Notes: generated by a model from the sequence alone, not told the origin. 64,000 nt of DNA from Lysinibacillus sphaericus OT4b.31 (GCF_000392615.1 NZ_KB933398.1:3139039-3203038), one strand, 5' to 3'. Positions 15,227 through 22,222 are shown, counted from the first letter of the stretch. Made by a program: numbers and translations.

Positions 15227-16198
15227 CTACCTGATTTTTTTAATACTCATGATGATGTAGTTTTCGGGTATGTCATTTTTTCCGCCCTCTTGGATATAAA
15301 TGACCTTCATTTCTGTAAATCTCCCCGTGTACAAGATTGTTTCAGGATTAAATTCATTTATTTTCAACTTATCACCCACTCGGAAACTCTGATTATCGAA
15401 ACCACACATAAAGGTTTTCAAGCCTTGTACTATCGCTTCAAACTGTTCAGGATAGCTGTCTAATTCATGTGTCATCGGCTTTTCTTTTTGCTCCGACTCA
15501 ATGACTTCTATCCGCTTCTCTTTAGCAACAGATGGTGTTAATGCTTTTCCTTCTTTGTATTCTTGGATAACCTCTTGTTGCTTTTCCTCTGGCAACCTCG
15601 ACATTTCGTAAGCTGTGGTGATATTTATGTCTTCCTTGCTAAATGCTTCTTTTAGTTCAGGAGTTAGCTTTTTATTAATGCTATCCATACGTTGCACTTG
15701 TGCAGATGACACACCCATAAGCTGTGCAACAATCTCACGTTTACGTCCTGTTAGTTGATAGCCTTTTTCTTGCAACCTTTGTAACAGTTCATGTAGTCGT
15801 GCTGCCTGTTGCGTTTTTTCTGCATCTGTTAATACACGAGTTGTTGAATTTGCTAATATGAGCTGTAACTCTGCTTGTATGTCGTCTGTCGATTTAACAA
15901 TTTTGCAAGGTGCTTTTTCAAAATCATTGTTTCCTCCACTGCGAAGCTCCTGCATTGCTTTCAAACGTCTGTGCCCACTTATCAACTCATATGTGCCATC
16001 GTCCGTAATACGCACTACTAAGTTTTGTTGTAGCCCTAACAACTCAATACTTGCTTTAAGCTCTGATACATCATCCACACTGTAGTTATTCTTTGGTGAC
16101 GGTTGTATGCGGTCTAAAATGATGTGCTCAATCTTAAATGCAACACTTTGCTTTTTCGATTCTGTGTTCATAAGTTGCGATAAATTGAATTTTGACAT
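15227..16198 (-). CDS. ParB-like partition/nuclease-domain protein fused to a DUF3850 (ASCH/PUA-like) domain
   Basis: A 323-residue protein. Residues about 20-115 form a ParB N-terminal domain (IQPSPKNNYSVDDVSELKASI, the catalytic box ISGHRRLKAMQEL). Residues 120-225 form the KorB/HTH-like middle (LMGVSSAQVQRM). After a charged linker, residues about 240-323 match DUF3850: THELDSYPEQFEAIVQGLKTF, FRVGDKLKINEF, TGRFTEMKVIYI, IPENYIIMSIKK. DUF3850 usually stands alone as a small phage protein in the ASCH/PUA RNA-binding group. The start has AAGGAG upstream. With ParA it probably segregates the replicating form of the element. Confidence 0.85.
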   Translation of the reverse strand: MSKFNLSQLMNTESKKQSVAFKIEHIILDRIQPSPKNNYSVDDVSELKASIELLGLQQNLVVRITDDGTYELISGHRRLKAMQELRSGGNNDFEKAPCKIVKSTDDIQAELQLILANSTTRVLTDAEKTQQAARLHELLQRLQEKGYQLTGRKREIVAQLMGVSSAQVQRMDSINKKLTPELKEAFSKEDINITTAYEMSRLPEEKQQEVIQEYKEGKALTPSVAKEKRIEVIESEQKEKPMTHELDSYPEQFEAIVQGLKTFMCGFDNQSFRVGDKLKINEFNPETILYTGRFTEMKVIYIQEGGKNDIPENYIIMSIKKIR

Positions 16199-16234
16199 TT
16201 AGCAAGCTCCTTTCTTAAAATGTGCCCGAATCTA

Positions 16235-16996
16235 TCACAACCCCAAATATTCATTTACTAGCGCTACATAGTCCGCGCAAGCCGTTGACCGTTTCGCATA
16301 CTTTAACAATGGTTTTCCCGTGAACGTCATTTCATCGACCTTCACTGTTTTTCTAATACGCGTTGAGAACATTGGATAATCTTTCTGTTCTAATAGTTCT
16401 GCTCCTTGCTGATTGACACTTGTTCGTTGATACATCGTTATAAAACACCCTGCAAAACGAATATCACTATTAAACTCGCTTACATCGTCAATCTGCTCTA
16501 AAATCTGCTCAAATCCATCGAAACTAAATTGGTCTACTTTGATTGGTACTAGCACATCATCAGAAGCTACCAATGCATTTACTACCGTCATATTGATATC
16601 TGGTGCATTGTCGATAATGCAGTAATCGTATTGTTCTTTTACTTTTTCTAGTTTTTTACGTAGTCGTGTTTGTTGTGGTCGTGATACATCCATCAAGATT
16701 TCTTTATTCGCTCGCAACAAATTCATATTCGCGGTGATAATGTCTAGCCCTTCATAAGCTGTTTGTTGAATGACATTATCCACATCCATCTTTTTATCTG
16801 TTAATAACTCTGTTAACCCATCACTCTCAGGATCGTACAACCCGAAAAACTTTGATGTGTTACCTTGCTTGTCGTTATCAATGAGCAATACACGCTTTCC
16901 ATGCATAGCCACCAGTGTATAAGCTATATTGATAGCCGAAACTGTTTTAGCTACCCCGCCTTTTAAATTAATAATGCTGATCGTCTTCATCGTCAT
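16235..16996 (-). CDS. parA: ParA/Soj family partition ATPase
   Basis: A 253-residue MinD/ParA type ATPase with the deviant Walker A KGGVAKT (residues 12-18), the switch segment IDNDKQGN and the Walker B-like YCIIDNAPD. It binds DNA as an ATP dimer and moves plasmid or phage-plasmid copies with its ParB partner, here encoded 36 bp downstream. GGAG lies eight bases before ATG 16996, which overlaps the 3' end of the replication initiator by 29 bp, so rep, parA and parB are one operon. The lack of an N-terminal HTH domain places it with small plasmid ParAs. Confidence 0.9.
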   Translation of the reverse strand: MTMKTISIINLKGGVAKTVSAINIAYTLVAMHGKRVLLIDNDKQGNTSKFFGLYDPESDGLTELLTDKKMDVDNVIQQTAYEGLDIITANMNLLRANKEILMDVSRPQQTRLRKKLEKVKEQYDYCIIDNAPDINMTVVNALVASDDVLVPIKVDQFSFDGFEQILEQIDDVSEFNSDIRFAGCFITMYQRTSVNQQGAELLEQKDYPMFSTRIRKTVKVDEMTFTGKPLLKYAKRSTACADYVALVNEYLGL

Positions 16997-17891
16997 TTAT
17001 TATTCTCCTTTTACGATTTATTGGTGTGTCAATCCGCTTCATTTGCACATATAAATATGCTCCACTTACGTAATCTGAAAATGACACATTCATTTGTTTG
17101 AGCTGATAATTTTTATACATTTTTTCAAAGATTTCTTGCGCTCCAATTTCTTCTGTTGCAATTTTGGTAGCACGTCTACGAGTTAACTTTGTGTCTGATA
17201 CTGTCACTTTTGGTTGCTTTAAATTACGTGAAGGCGTATAACCTTTCGCTGTTTTCGGTCCTTTCTCCTTAACCAGATACTCACCTAATTTTTTAAACCC
17301 AAGATCGGAATCTTCCAAACGTTCTGACCTAGCTCGCCCCCTATTCCACAGTTCTTCCGCTACTTCTCTATCTGGAAAGTTGGTTACCATGTGATGATGT
17401 GCACGGACTTTTTCACCGTTTCTTGTATGTTCCGTTGAATAAATATATTTCAACTCAAAACCTTCATACTTTTCCTGTTTCTTTAACCAATGTTTCATGC
17501 GTCTGATGAGATTGACCATATCCCTTTTGGCTTGCTCATAATCTTTCGGTACATACTTGTCCGAATATGTGTAAGTCATGTATAAATCATGGAACGGACG
17601 AAAATTCGTATTAATTAATCTGACTACATGTTTCTGCCTGTTCTTTTCATTTAATCTTTCTTGTGCCTTACTACTGTTTTTATCTTTCTTCACACGTTTC
17701 CCTTGAGGTATCTTCCAATACGGGTATGCTTCCACCTCTAAAACAGACCCACTCCAAATACTTTTCACACGATACCCAGCAATAGCTTTATCTAGTAAGC
17801 TATCTTCATGCATTTTCGTAAGTTCTGACTCACCAAATGCTTCTTCGTATGTCTCTAAAACATGTCTCATCTTATGCTTTTTATTCTTCAT
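16968..17891 (-). CDS. HUH-type rolling-circle replication initiator
   Basis: A 307-residue basic protein showing the three HUH-endonuclease motifs in order: motif 1 FHDLYMTYTYSDKY (about residues 99-112), motif 2 with the metal-binding histidines RAHHHMVTNF (about 164-173) and motif 3 GEYLVKE with the Y-x-x-K catalytic tyrosine (about 203-209). Such proteins nick one strand at an origin and stay bound to its 5' end. The combination with ParA and ParB points to replication of an excised circular form. GGGAGAGAG precedes ATG 17891. The leader upstream carries a nested inverted repeat and an apparent antisense RNA. Confidence 0.8.
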   Translation of the reverse strand: MKNKKHKMRHVLETYEEAFGESELTKMHEDSLLDKAIAGYRVKSIWSGSVLEVEAYPYWKIPQGKRVKKDKNSSKAQERLNEKNRQKHVVRLINTNFRPFHDLYMTYTYSDKYVPKDYEQAKRDMVNLIRRMKHWLKKQEKYEGFELKYIYSTEHTRNGEKVRAHHHMVTNFPDREVAEELWNRGRARSERLEDSDLGFKKLGEYLVKEKGPKTAKGYTPSRNLKQPKVTVSDTKLTRRRATKIATEEIGAQEIFEKMYKNYQLKQMNVSFSDYVSGAYLYVQMKRIDTPINRKRRIINDDEDDQHY

Positions 17892-17980
17892 GGCTACTCT
17901 CTCCCGATGTGTTAATAATCTAGTATCCTTGTTAATTTTGGAGCATGGTCGTAAACCTAATATCCATTACAAGGACGTAA

Positions 17981-18037
17981 TTGACTATCTGCCATGAAGG
18001 TTGCTATACTAGCAATAAGATGTTTGGCAATAGTCAA
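17981..18037. repeat. nested inverted repeat upstream of the HUH initiator (candidate origin or operator)
   Basis: TTGACTATCTGCCA (17981-17994) and TGGCAATAGTCAA (18025-18037) are inverted copies differing by one inserted base. Between them TTGCTA-TAC-TAGCAA (18001-18015) is a second perfect palindrome. Both outer arms also start with TTGACTAT, the core of the repressor operators at 19535-19658. Position 90 bp before the initiator suits a double-strand origin, a repressor site, or both. Confidence 0.55.
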
Positions 18038-18078
18038 ATGAGCCGTTCTCACTGGTCAGAGTGTGTACGGCATTTTTT
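18017..18078 (+). ncRNA. candidate ~62-nt counter-transcribed RNA in the initiator leader
   Basis: TTGACT (17981-17986), an 18-base spacer and TATACT (18005-18010) form a plausible sigma-A promoter. The hairpin GCCGT-TCT-CACT-GGTCAG-AGTG-TGT-ACGGC (18042-18071) with ATTTTTT after it ends transcription. The RNA would be complementary to the 5' leader of the minus-strand initiator mRNA, the geometry of plasmid copy-number ctRNAs. No expression evidence exists. Confidence 0.45.
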
Positions 18079-18094
18079 ATTGGTTTTTAATATC

Positions 18095-18125
18095 AAAGCC
18101 TTTGCGACTTCTCACAAAGGCTTTT
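18095..18125. terminator. 10-bp stem hairpin between DUF6906 gene and rep
   Basis: AAAGCCTTTG (18095-18104) and CAAAGGCTTT (18115-18124) with a ten-base loop. It lies three bases past the DUF6906 stop on the minus strand and is followed by TCTTTAT on the plus strand. Confidence 0.45.
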
Positions 18126-18127
18126 CT

Positions 18128-18322
18128 TTATGGCGCTGGAATTGTGCGTGATCTACCTGTTAAACGATGAATAATCAACCACTCATCTGCCAATTTTTTA
18201 CTAATCATCCAGTTATCCGGATTTAAACGATAACTTGCTATGTGTATCTTTTGCTGTCTTGTTAAATTGCGGCCCTGTTTCTTGGAATCCCCCTTTTTTA
18301 TTGAATGATAGGAACTAGACAC
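18128..18322 (-). CDS. DUF6906-like small protein, probable lost start codon
   Basis: A reading frame of 64 codons whose last 50 match the short DUF6906 pattern: LTRQQKIHIASYRLNPDNWMI then LIIHRLTGRSRT. The only in-frame start before this region is GTG 18322, with a weak ribosome site. Relatives begin close to the LTR block with M-K-x-G. Here the equivalent codons are AAG-AAA-CAG-GGC, preceded by a good AAAAAGGGGGAT site. An ATG to AAG change at 18281-18283 would explain this, so the gene may be silent or weakly translated. Function of the family is unknown; it is common in phages of Bacillales. Confidence 0.6.
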   Translation of the reverse strand: MSSSYHSIKKGDSKKQGRNLTRQQKIHIASYRLNPDNWMISKKLADEWLIIHRLTGRSRTIPAP

Positions 18323-18350
18323 TTGTCCCGCTTCTTGATATAATTCCAGT

Positions 18351-18407
18351 AAGTCAAATTTCGTTTTAGATGCTGTTTAATCGTTCGAGCGATTAAGCAG
18401 TTTTTTT
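18351..18407 (+). ncRNA. second candidate short plus-strand RNA (~57 nt)
   Basis: TAGACA (18316-18321), exactly 17 bases, then TATAAT (18339-18344) make a strong promoter. CTGTTTAATCG (18373-18383), loop TTCGAG, CGATTAAGCAG (18390-18400) and T7 make a strong terminator on the plus strand, although every annotated gene around is on the minus strand. The RNA would be antisense to the gap between the 18414-18764 gene and the DUF6906 gene. Confidence 0.55.
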
Positions 18408-18413
18408 ATGGTC

Positions 18414-18764
18414 TTAATTTGGTTTTGCATTAACCTTCACTACTTTCGTTGAGTTTCCTTGCATGTCTAGTTGACTGGCAATTTCAAAAAATTTATTACG
18501 ACGTTGTTCTTTAATCTGTTTCTCCAAGCGATCAATGTAATTAAATCTGCTTGTTAAAACAGCCATTCGCTCCTTCACCAAATCAAAATCCCCCTCTAGA
18601 AAATGCCGATTAATCGCTATTATTAAGTCGTGGCAGCAGCCTTTTTCTTTCGAAAGTTCCAACCCCAATTTGTCACTGCCCCCTATAACTTTCTTACTTT
18701 CAAAATCTACGAACACTAGATTTTTCAATGCTTGTCCATAGGCATGTTGTAAATGTTCTATCAT
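18414..18764 (-). CDS. hypothetical protein of the mobile element
   Basis: A 116-residue, mostly helical protein with a lysine/arginine-rich coiled-coil-like segment (IDRLEKQIKEQRRNKFFEIASQL) and two adjacent cysteines (GCCHD). GGAGG lies seven bases before ATG 18764. No family is recognised. It is upstream of the DUF6906 and rep genes in the same orientation. Its downstream end is crossed by the terminator of the candidate plus-strand RNA. Function unknown. Confidence 0.6.
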   Translation of the reverse strand: MIEHLQHAYGQALKNLVFVDFESKKVIGGSDKLGLELSKEKGCCHDLIIAINRHFLEGDFDLVKERMAVLTSRFNYIDRLEKQIKEQRRNKFFEIASQLDMQGNSTKVVKVNAKPN

Positions 18765-18890
18765 CCTTTTTCCTCCAATATTTTTTCTAACGTCGCTACC
18801 GTCATATCAGCTACAAGTTACGTCTATACCGTCATTGGCTCGGTATCACAGCGCTTTGTTTTTTAGTTATGTATAAAGATGACTTCACAT

Positions 18891-18951
18891 CAAGCAGCTT
18901 GTAAATTCATCACTAGAGGATATGGCTAACCCACCCTTTACAAACTGCTTG
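18891..18951. repeat. 15-bp inverted repeat with 31-bp spacer
   Basis: CAAGCAGCTTGTAAA (18891-18905) and TTTACAAACTGCTTG (18937-18951) are inverted copies with one mismatch. A GCGAG/CTCGC hairpin follows at 18955-18975. Another motif, CGTCGCTACCGTC, occurs at about 18793-18805 and again near 19494-19506. No supported gene lies in 18765-19029. Confidence 0.6.
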
Positions 18952-19029
18952 ACGCGAGCGAGCTTTGTACTCGCAAACGTCTGTTTTGTGCTTGTACTTC
19001 ACCATTTTCTTATTTACCGCTTCACACCT

Positions 19030-19269
19030 TCATACACTGATTTCAGTACCTTTCCCGACTTCTGTTGCAATATCTATCACTTTAGGATTAAAAGGATCTG
19101 TAATATCCATTCCAGTATTTCGGTTAATGAATGATACTAACTCCGCTTCACTTACCTTTAATCGCCCTAATTTCAAAGGGCGAATCAATCCCGCATTTAT
19201 CAATGTATAGACAGTATTTGGATTGGTTTTTAAACGCCCGGCAACTTCTTTTATTGTGTATAGTTCCAT
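19030..19269 (-). CDS. excisionase-like helix-turn-helix protein
   Basis: A 79-residue protein with an N-terminal MerR/excisionase-type winged HTH (YTIKEVAGRLKTNPNTVYTLINAGLIRPLKLGRLKVSEAEL is the whole domain, residues about 4-45). A short C-terminal tail follows. Proteins of this kind act as recombination directionality factors or small regulators. It is encoded on the strand opposite the repressor, as in many integrative elements, where loss of repression turns on excision. AAAGGA precedes ATG 19269. Whether it helps the integrase at 21083-22222 is inferred. Confidence 0.75.
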   Translation of the reverse strand: MELYTIKEVAGRLKTNPNTVYTLINAGLIRPLKLGRLKVSEAELVSFINRNTGMDITDPFNPKVIDIATEVGKGTEISV

Positions 19270-19303
19270 TTTTGCTTTCCTTTCTAAAATATTAATATTG
19301 CCA

Positions 19304-19462
19304 TCAAGCTGGTTCGTTCTGTTGTTTAAACTGCTTTAAGAACAATGCGCCTTCAACAAAACCGAATACCCGCTCTTTTTCATGCGGTTCTAATTGTTTC
19401 AGCAAAACCTCTAATTGTTCCCAATCAGATTTTTCTTCAATGTTATATAAGATGTCTGCCAT
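19304..19462 (-). CDS. 52-residue hypothetical protein
   Basis: ATG 19462 follows AAAGGTGG with about eight bases spacing. The 52-residue product is acidic and helical (MADILYNIEEKSDWEQLEVL start, then PHEKERVFGFVEGALFLKQF). Small proteins of this pattern are frequent next to the xis gene in phage-like regions of Bacillales, but no function is known. It would be the first gene of the leftward operon, downstream of the promoter at 19549-19577 and repressor operators. Confidence 0.65.
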   Translation of the reverse strand: MADILYNIEEKSDWEQLEVLLKQLEPHEKERVFGFVEGALFLKQFKQQNEPA

Positions 19463-19534
19463 GTTCATCACCACCTTTAATAAATGATTTAGAGCGTCGC
19501 TACCGTCTCATTTAGCTATAAGTCTGAATTATTA

Positions 19535-19658
19535 TTGCCTGTAGTCAAAATATAAATGACTAAAGTCAAAATGTCAATTTATTTTTATGGAAAAATTGCC
19601 TATAGTCAATTTAATGTGTTATCTTTTATTTGGAGGTGATAAATTTGACTATAGGCAA
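19535..19658. promoter_or_regulatory. cluster of four repressor operator sites
   Basis: TTGCCTGTAGTCAA (19535-19548), TGACTAAAGTCA (19557-19568), TTGCCTATAGTCAA (19596-19609) and TTGACTATAGGCAA (19645-19658) share a partly palindromic core GACTATAGGC. They sit between the divergent leftward and rightward genes. The last site includes the TTG start of the repressor itself, as expected for autoregulation. Confidence 0.7.
19549..19577 (-). promoter_or_regulatory. leftward promoter of the element's early operon
   Basis: On the minus strand TTGACA (19577-19572), a 17-base spacer and TATATT (19554-19549). The second operator lies within the spacer and the first starts right after the -10 box, so the repressor should block it. 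Confidence 0.7.
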
Positions 19659-20139
19659 TAGAGTAAAGAAAGTACGCACTAGTATGTCATTGAATCAATC
19701 AGACTTTGCTTCTCGATTAGGTGTTATCTCTGCGACAATATCACGAATAGAAAAAGGCAATCGTAATATTACAGAACAAATGCTCCTTTCTATATGCAGA
19801 GAATTCAATGTCAACGAAACATGGCTACGCACAGGCGAAGGTGAAATGTTTATCCAGCCTGCTACCTTTTCATTTGACGAGCAAATTAAAAAAAGCAATC
19901 TCAGCGAATTAGAGATTGCTATCATGCGTGGTTATATGGAACTTGATTCAGACGTGCGAAAAGCGATTGTGCAAAAAGTAGAGAGTATTATTCAACAACG
20001 CTCTGAAATAGCTGCTACTACTGAGGAAGCTGGCATTGAAGCAGAAATTGATGAAGAACTAGATATTTTTCGCCAGGAATTAAGAGATGGGAAAAAAGCA
20101 CAATCGTTATCAGCCTCGCAAAAGCAAGATATAATTTAA
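19645..20139 (+). CDS. XRE/cI-type repressor
   Basis: A 164-residue protein with an N-terminal HTH_3 domain (about residues 5-62, containing MSLNQSDFASRLGVISATISRIEKGNRNITEQML). An acidic helical C-terminal part follows, without an S24 peptidase or ImmA-type protease domain. It should repress the leftward operon. The TTG at 19645 has GGAGGTGAT just before it and is preferred over the TTG at 19630, which lies within the ribosome site. No ImmA-like anti-repressor protease is encoded next to it, so the induction route is unclear. Confidence 0.85.
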   Translation: MTIGNRVKKVRTSMSLNQSDFASRLGVISATISRIEKGNRNITEQMLLSICREFNVNETWLRTGEGEMFIQPATFSFDEQIKKSNLSELEIAIMRGYMELDSDVRKAIVQKVESIIQQRSEIAATTEEAGIEAEIDEELDIFRQELRDGKKAQSLSASQKQDII

Positions 20140-20286
20140 GAGGATTCCTGTATTGGAAACAAGAAAACGGTACAAACCAAGTCAAAACTTTACTTCAAAG
20201 CGAAAATGTCATTTACTTCACAAAGAACCGAGATAAATGAGGGAAATTCAAAAATCGCAATTAAGGAAGGAGTTGAATAGAAATCA

Positions 20287-20952
20287 ATGTTTATAACAAA
20301 CAACAAATATCGTCTAACCGAACGTGAATCAAGATTTTTATTAAAGAAGTCACTTGTCGAATTAATTCATGCAAATTCACGTTTAGAAAAAGTGAATACT
20401 ACCTTCCCACAAACTAAAACGATTGTGGAAGGTATGAGTGTTAGCGGCGTAAGCATAGACGACATTCAGATTATTTTGAATCTAAAAAATGCTTACCAAT
20501 ATATTTTAAAAGAAACAGTCCCATTTACACTAGAAGTTGCAAAGAAGATTAATTCTTTTGTGTCCTACAATGAATCACTCGCATGGGGTGTTGTACGGAA
20601 TGGGAATGTCGGTATTCATGGTGTTAATTATCAACCCTGTATTCCTGTAGAAGATGAAGTGGCAGCACAGATTCAAGCAATTTTAACTGACGAGAGCTTT
20701 TCCACTACTTATCGCGCATTGAAATACATGTATTATGCTATGCGTACACAAATTTTCTGGGATGGTAACAAACGAACAGCACTTATTTCAGCAAACTATA
20801 TCTTGCTACTTAATGGAAATGGCATTCTCCATATTGAAGAAAAAAAACTAGAACACTGGAACGAACTCTTATCGGAATTCTACGAAAGTAACGAAGATGA
20901 AAAGATCATTGACTGGACATATAACAACTGTATTTTCGGCATTGATTATTAA
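20287..20952 (+). CDS. Fic/DOC family protein with non-canonical active site
   Basis: A 221-residue protein. The Fic core motif appears as QIFWDGNKRTAL (near residue 157), where classical Fic enzymes have HxFxxGNGR; the catalytic histidine position is glutamine. The N-terminal half has NTTFPQTKTIVEGMSV, close to the inhibitory-helix pattern of this subfamily. Fic proteins transfer AMP or other phosphate groups to targets; DOC variants use different chemistry. Without the histidine, AMP transfer is doubtful. It may be a toxin-like or inactive scaffold gene carried as cargo. GGAG lies 14 bases before ATG 20287, a long spacing. Confidence 0.8.
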   Translation: MFITNNKYRLTERESRFLLKKSLVELIHANSRLEKVNTTFPQTKTIVEGMSVSGVSIDDIQIILNLKNAYQYILKETVPFTLEVAKKINSFVSYNESLAWGVVRNGNVGIHGVNYQPCIPVEDEVAAQIQAILTDESFSTTYRALKYMYYAMRTQIFWDGNKRTALISANYILLLNGNGILHIEEKKLEHWNELLSEFYESNEDEKIIDWTYNNCIFGIDY

Positions 20953-21027
20953 GTGAAAGAACAGTTACATCTCTCCTATATAGGGAGAGTGGATTGAAAG
21001 ATTATTGATTAATTTGCAAATTAAATT

Positions 21028-21060
21028 AAAAAAGAGCAAGATTGCTGTCTTGCTCTTTTT
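21028..21060. terminator. bidirectional terminator between Fic gene and integrase
   Basis: AAAGAGCAAGA (21031-21041) and TCTTGCTCTTT (21048-21058) form a perfect 11-bp stem with A-run and T-run flanks. The integrase therefore needs its own promoter or read-through. Confidence 0.8.
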
Positions 21061-21082
21061 CCTTAGAAGAAAGGAGATCTAT

Positions 21083-22222
21083 ATGAGAGGATCAGTAAGA
21101 AAACGCGGTAATCGGTGGTATTACTCATTTGAACTACCTACCAGGAACGGCAAACGGAAAAGAATTGAGCGTGTTGGTGGCGATACAAAGCCCGAAGCTG
21201 AAAAAGCTTTAACAACCGCGCTCAACGAACTAAACGAAACAGGTCGCTTTTTCGAATCTTCAAAATCGCCCCTGGAGGATTATATGTGGTATTGGTTTGC
21301 CGAATATGCATTACTCAATTTAAAAGAAAATACACAGGAAAACTATCGCATGGTTATTAAAAAACATATCGCCCCTCCAATAGGTGACATAGCGCTGCGC
21401 GATCTAACACCAACGATATTGCAAACTTGGATCAACGATAAGCGTCGCGAAGGATATTCCGACAAATCTATGTCAATTTTCCGTTGCGTCATTAACAGTG
21501 CTTTACGCCATGCAGTTTATCCGTGGGGTTTATTGAAGGAGAATCCTATGCAATATGTAACTATGCCAAAACGCCAACGTAAAAAAGTATCTAAAGAAGA
21601 ATTTAAAATTATAAAGCGCGATGATCTCATTAGAATTATGGAATATTTAAAGTCTGATATGCCACTATATATGCCGTTTCATATCGGTTTACATACTGGA
21701 TTACGTGTAAGCGAGGTTTGCGGCTTATTATGGCGAGATATTGATCTCAATGAAGGCACACTCACGGTCGAGCGTGCAATGGTAAATTCTAAAGGGGAAT
21801 GGGTATTAAGTTCAACAAAGACTGCATCCAGTGAGCGAACTATACCGCTCGGTCCAACAATCATTAAATTGTTGAAAGAGCATCGCCTTTGGATTAAGAA
21901 AAATAAATTATTTTATGGACCACACTATATAGATAGCGAACATGTTTGTGTAAAAGAAAGTGGTGAACCTATTACTCCTAGTAGCATGAAATATAACACT
22001 AACAAATTAAAAAAAGAACTCCAAATTCCATTCAACTTTCACTCGCTGCGTCATACACACGCAACAATGTTGATGGAAAATGGAGCTAAAATAAAAGACA
22101 TCCAAGCTCGGTTAGGTCATAGCCGATCTGCTATTACCATAGACACTTATTCGCATCTTACCGAAAAAATGCAAAAAGAATCAGTCGATATTTTCGAACG
22201 AGCATTGGATGACATCAAATAA
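21083..22222 (+). CDS. int: tyrosine recombinase/integrase
   Basis: A 379-residue phage-type integrase. An AP2-like arm-binding domain (residues 1-55, MRGSVRKRGNRWYYSFELP) is followed by a SAM-like core-binding domain (about 60-150). The catalytic domain shows the R-H-R-H-Y residues: GLRVSEVCGL, HSLRHTHATML, LGHSRSAITIDTYSHLT. AAAGGAG supports ATG 21083; the longer frame from 21005 overlaps the terminator. It lies at the right edge of the element facing the 3' end of lepA, the usual place beside an attachment site, but no att repeat could be identified by eye. Confidence 0.93.
   Translation: MRGSVRKRGNRWYYSFELPTRNGKRKRIERVGGDTKPEAEKALTTALNELNETGRFFESSKSPLEDYMWYWFAEYALLNLKENTQENYRMVIKKHIAPPIGDIALRDLTPTILQTWINDKRREGYSDKSMSIFRCVINSALRHAVYPWGLLKENPMQYVTMPKRQRKKVSKEEFKIIKRDDLIRIMEYLKSDMPLYMPFHIGLHTGLRVSEVCGLLWRDIDLNEGTLTVERAMVNSKGEWVLSSTKTASSERTIPLGPTIIKLLKEHRLWIKKNKLFYGPHYIDSEHVCVKESGEPITPSSMKYNTNKLKKELQIPFNFHSLRHTHATMLMENGAKIKDIQARLGHSRSAITIDTYSHLTEKMQKESVDIFERALDDIK

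Noticed and set aside
20140..20286. ImmA-like protease or another gene between the repressor and the Fic gene
   Set aside because: One frame reads KQENGTNQVKTLLQSENVIY-like sequence for about 35 codons but has no start or ribosome site; too short to assign.
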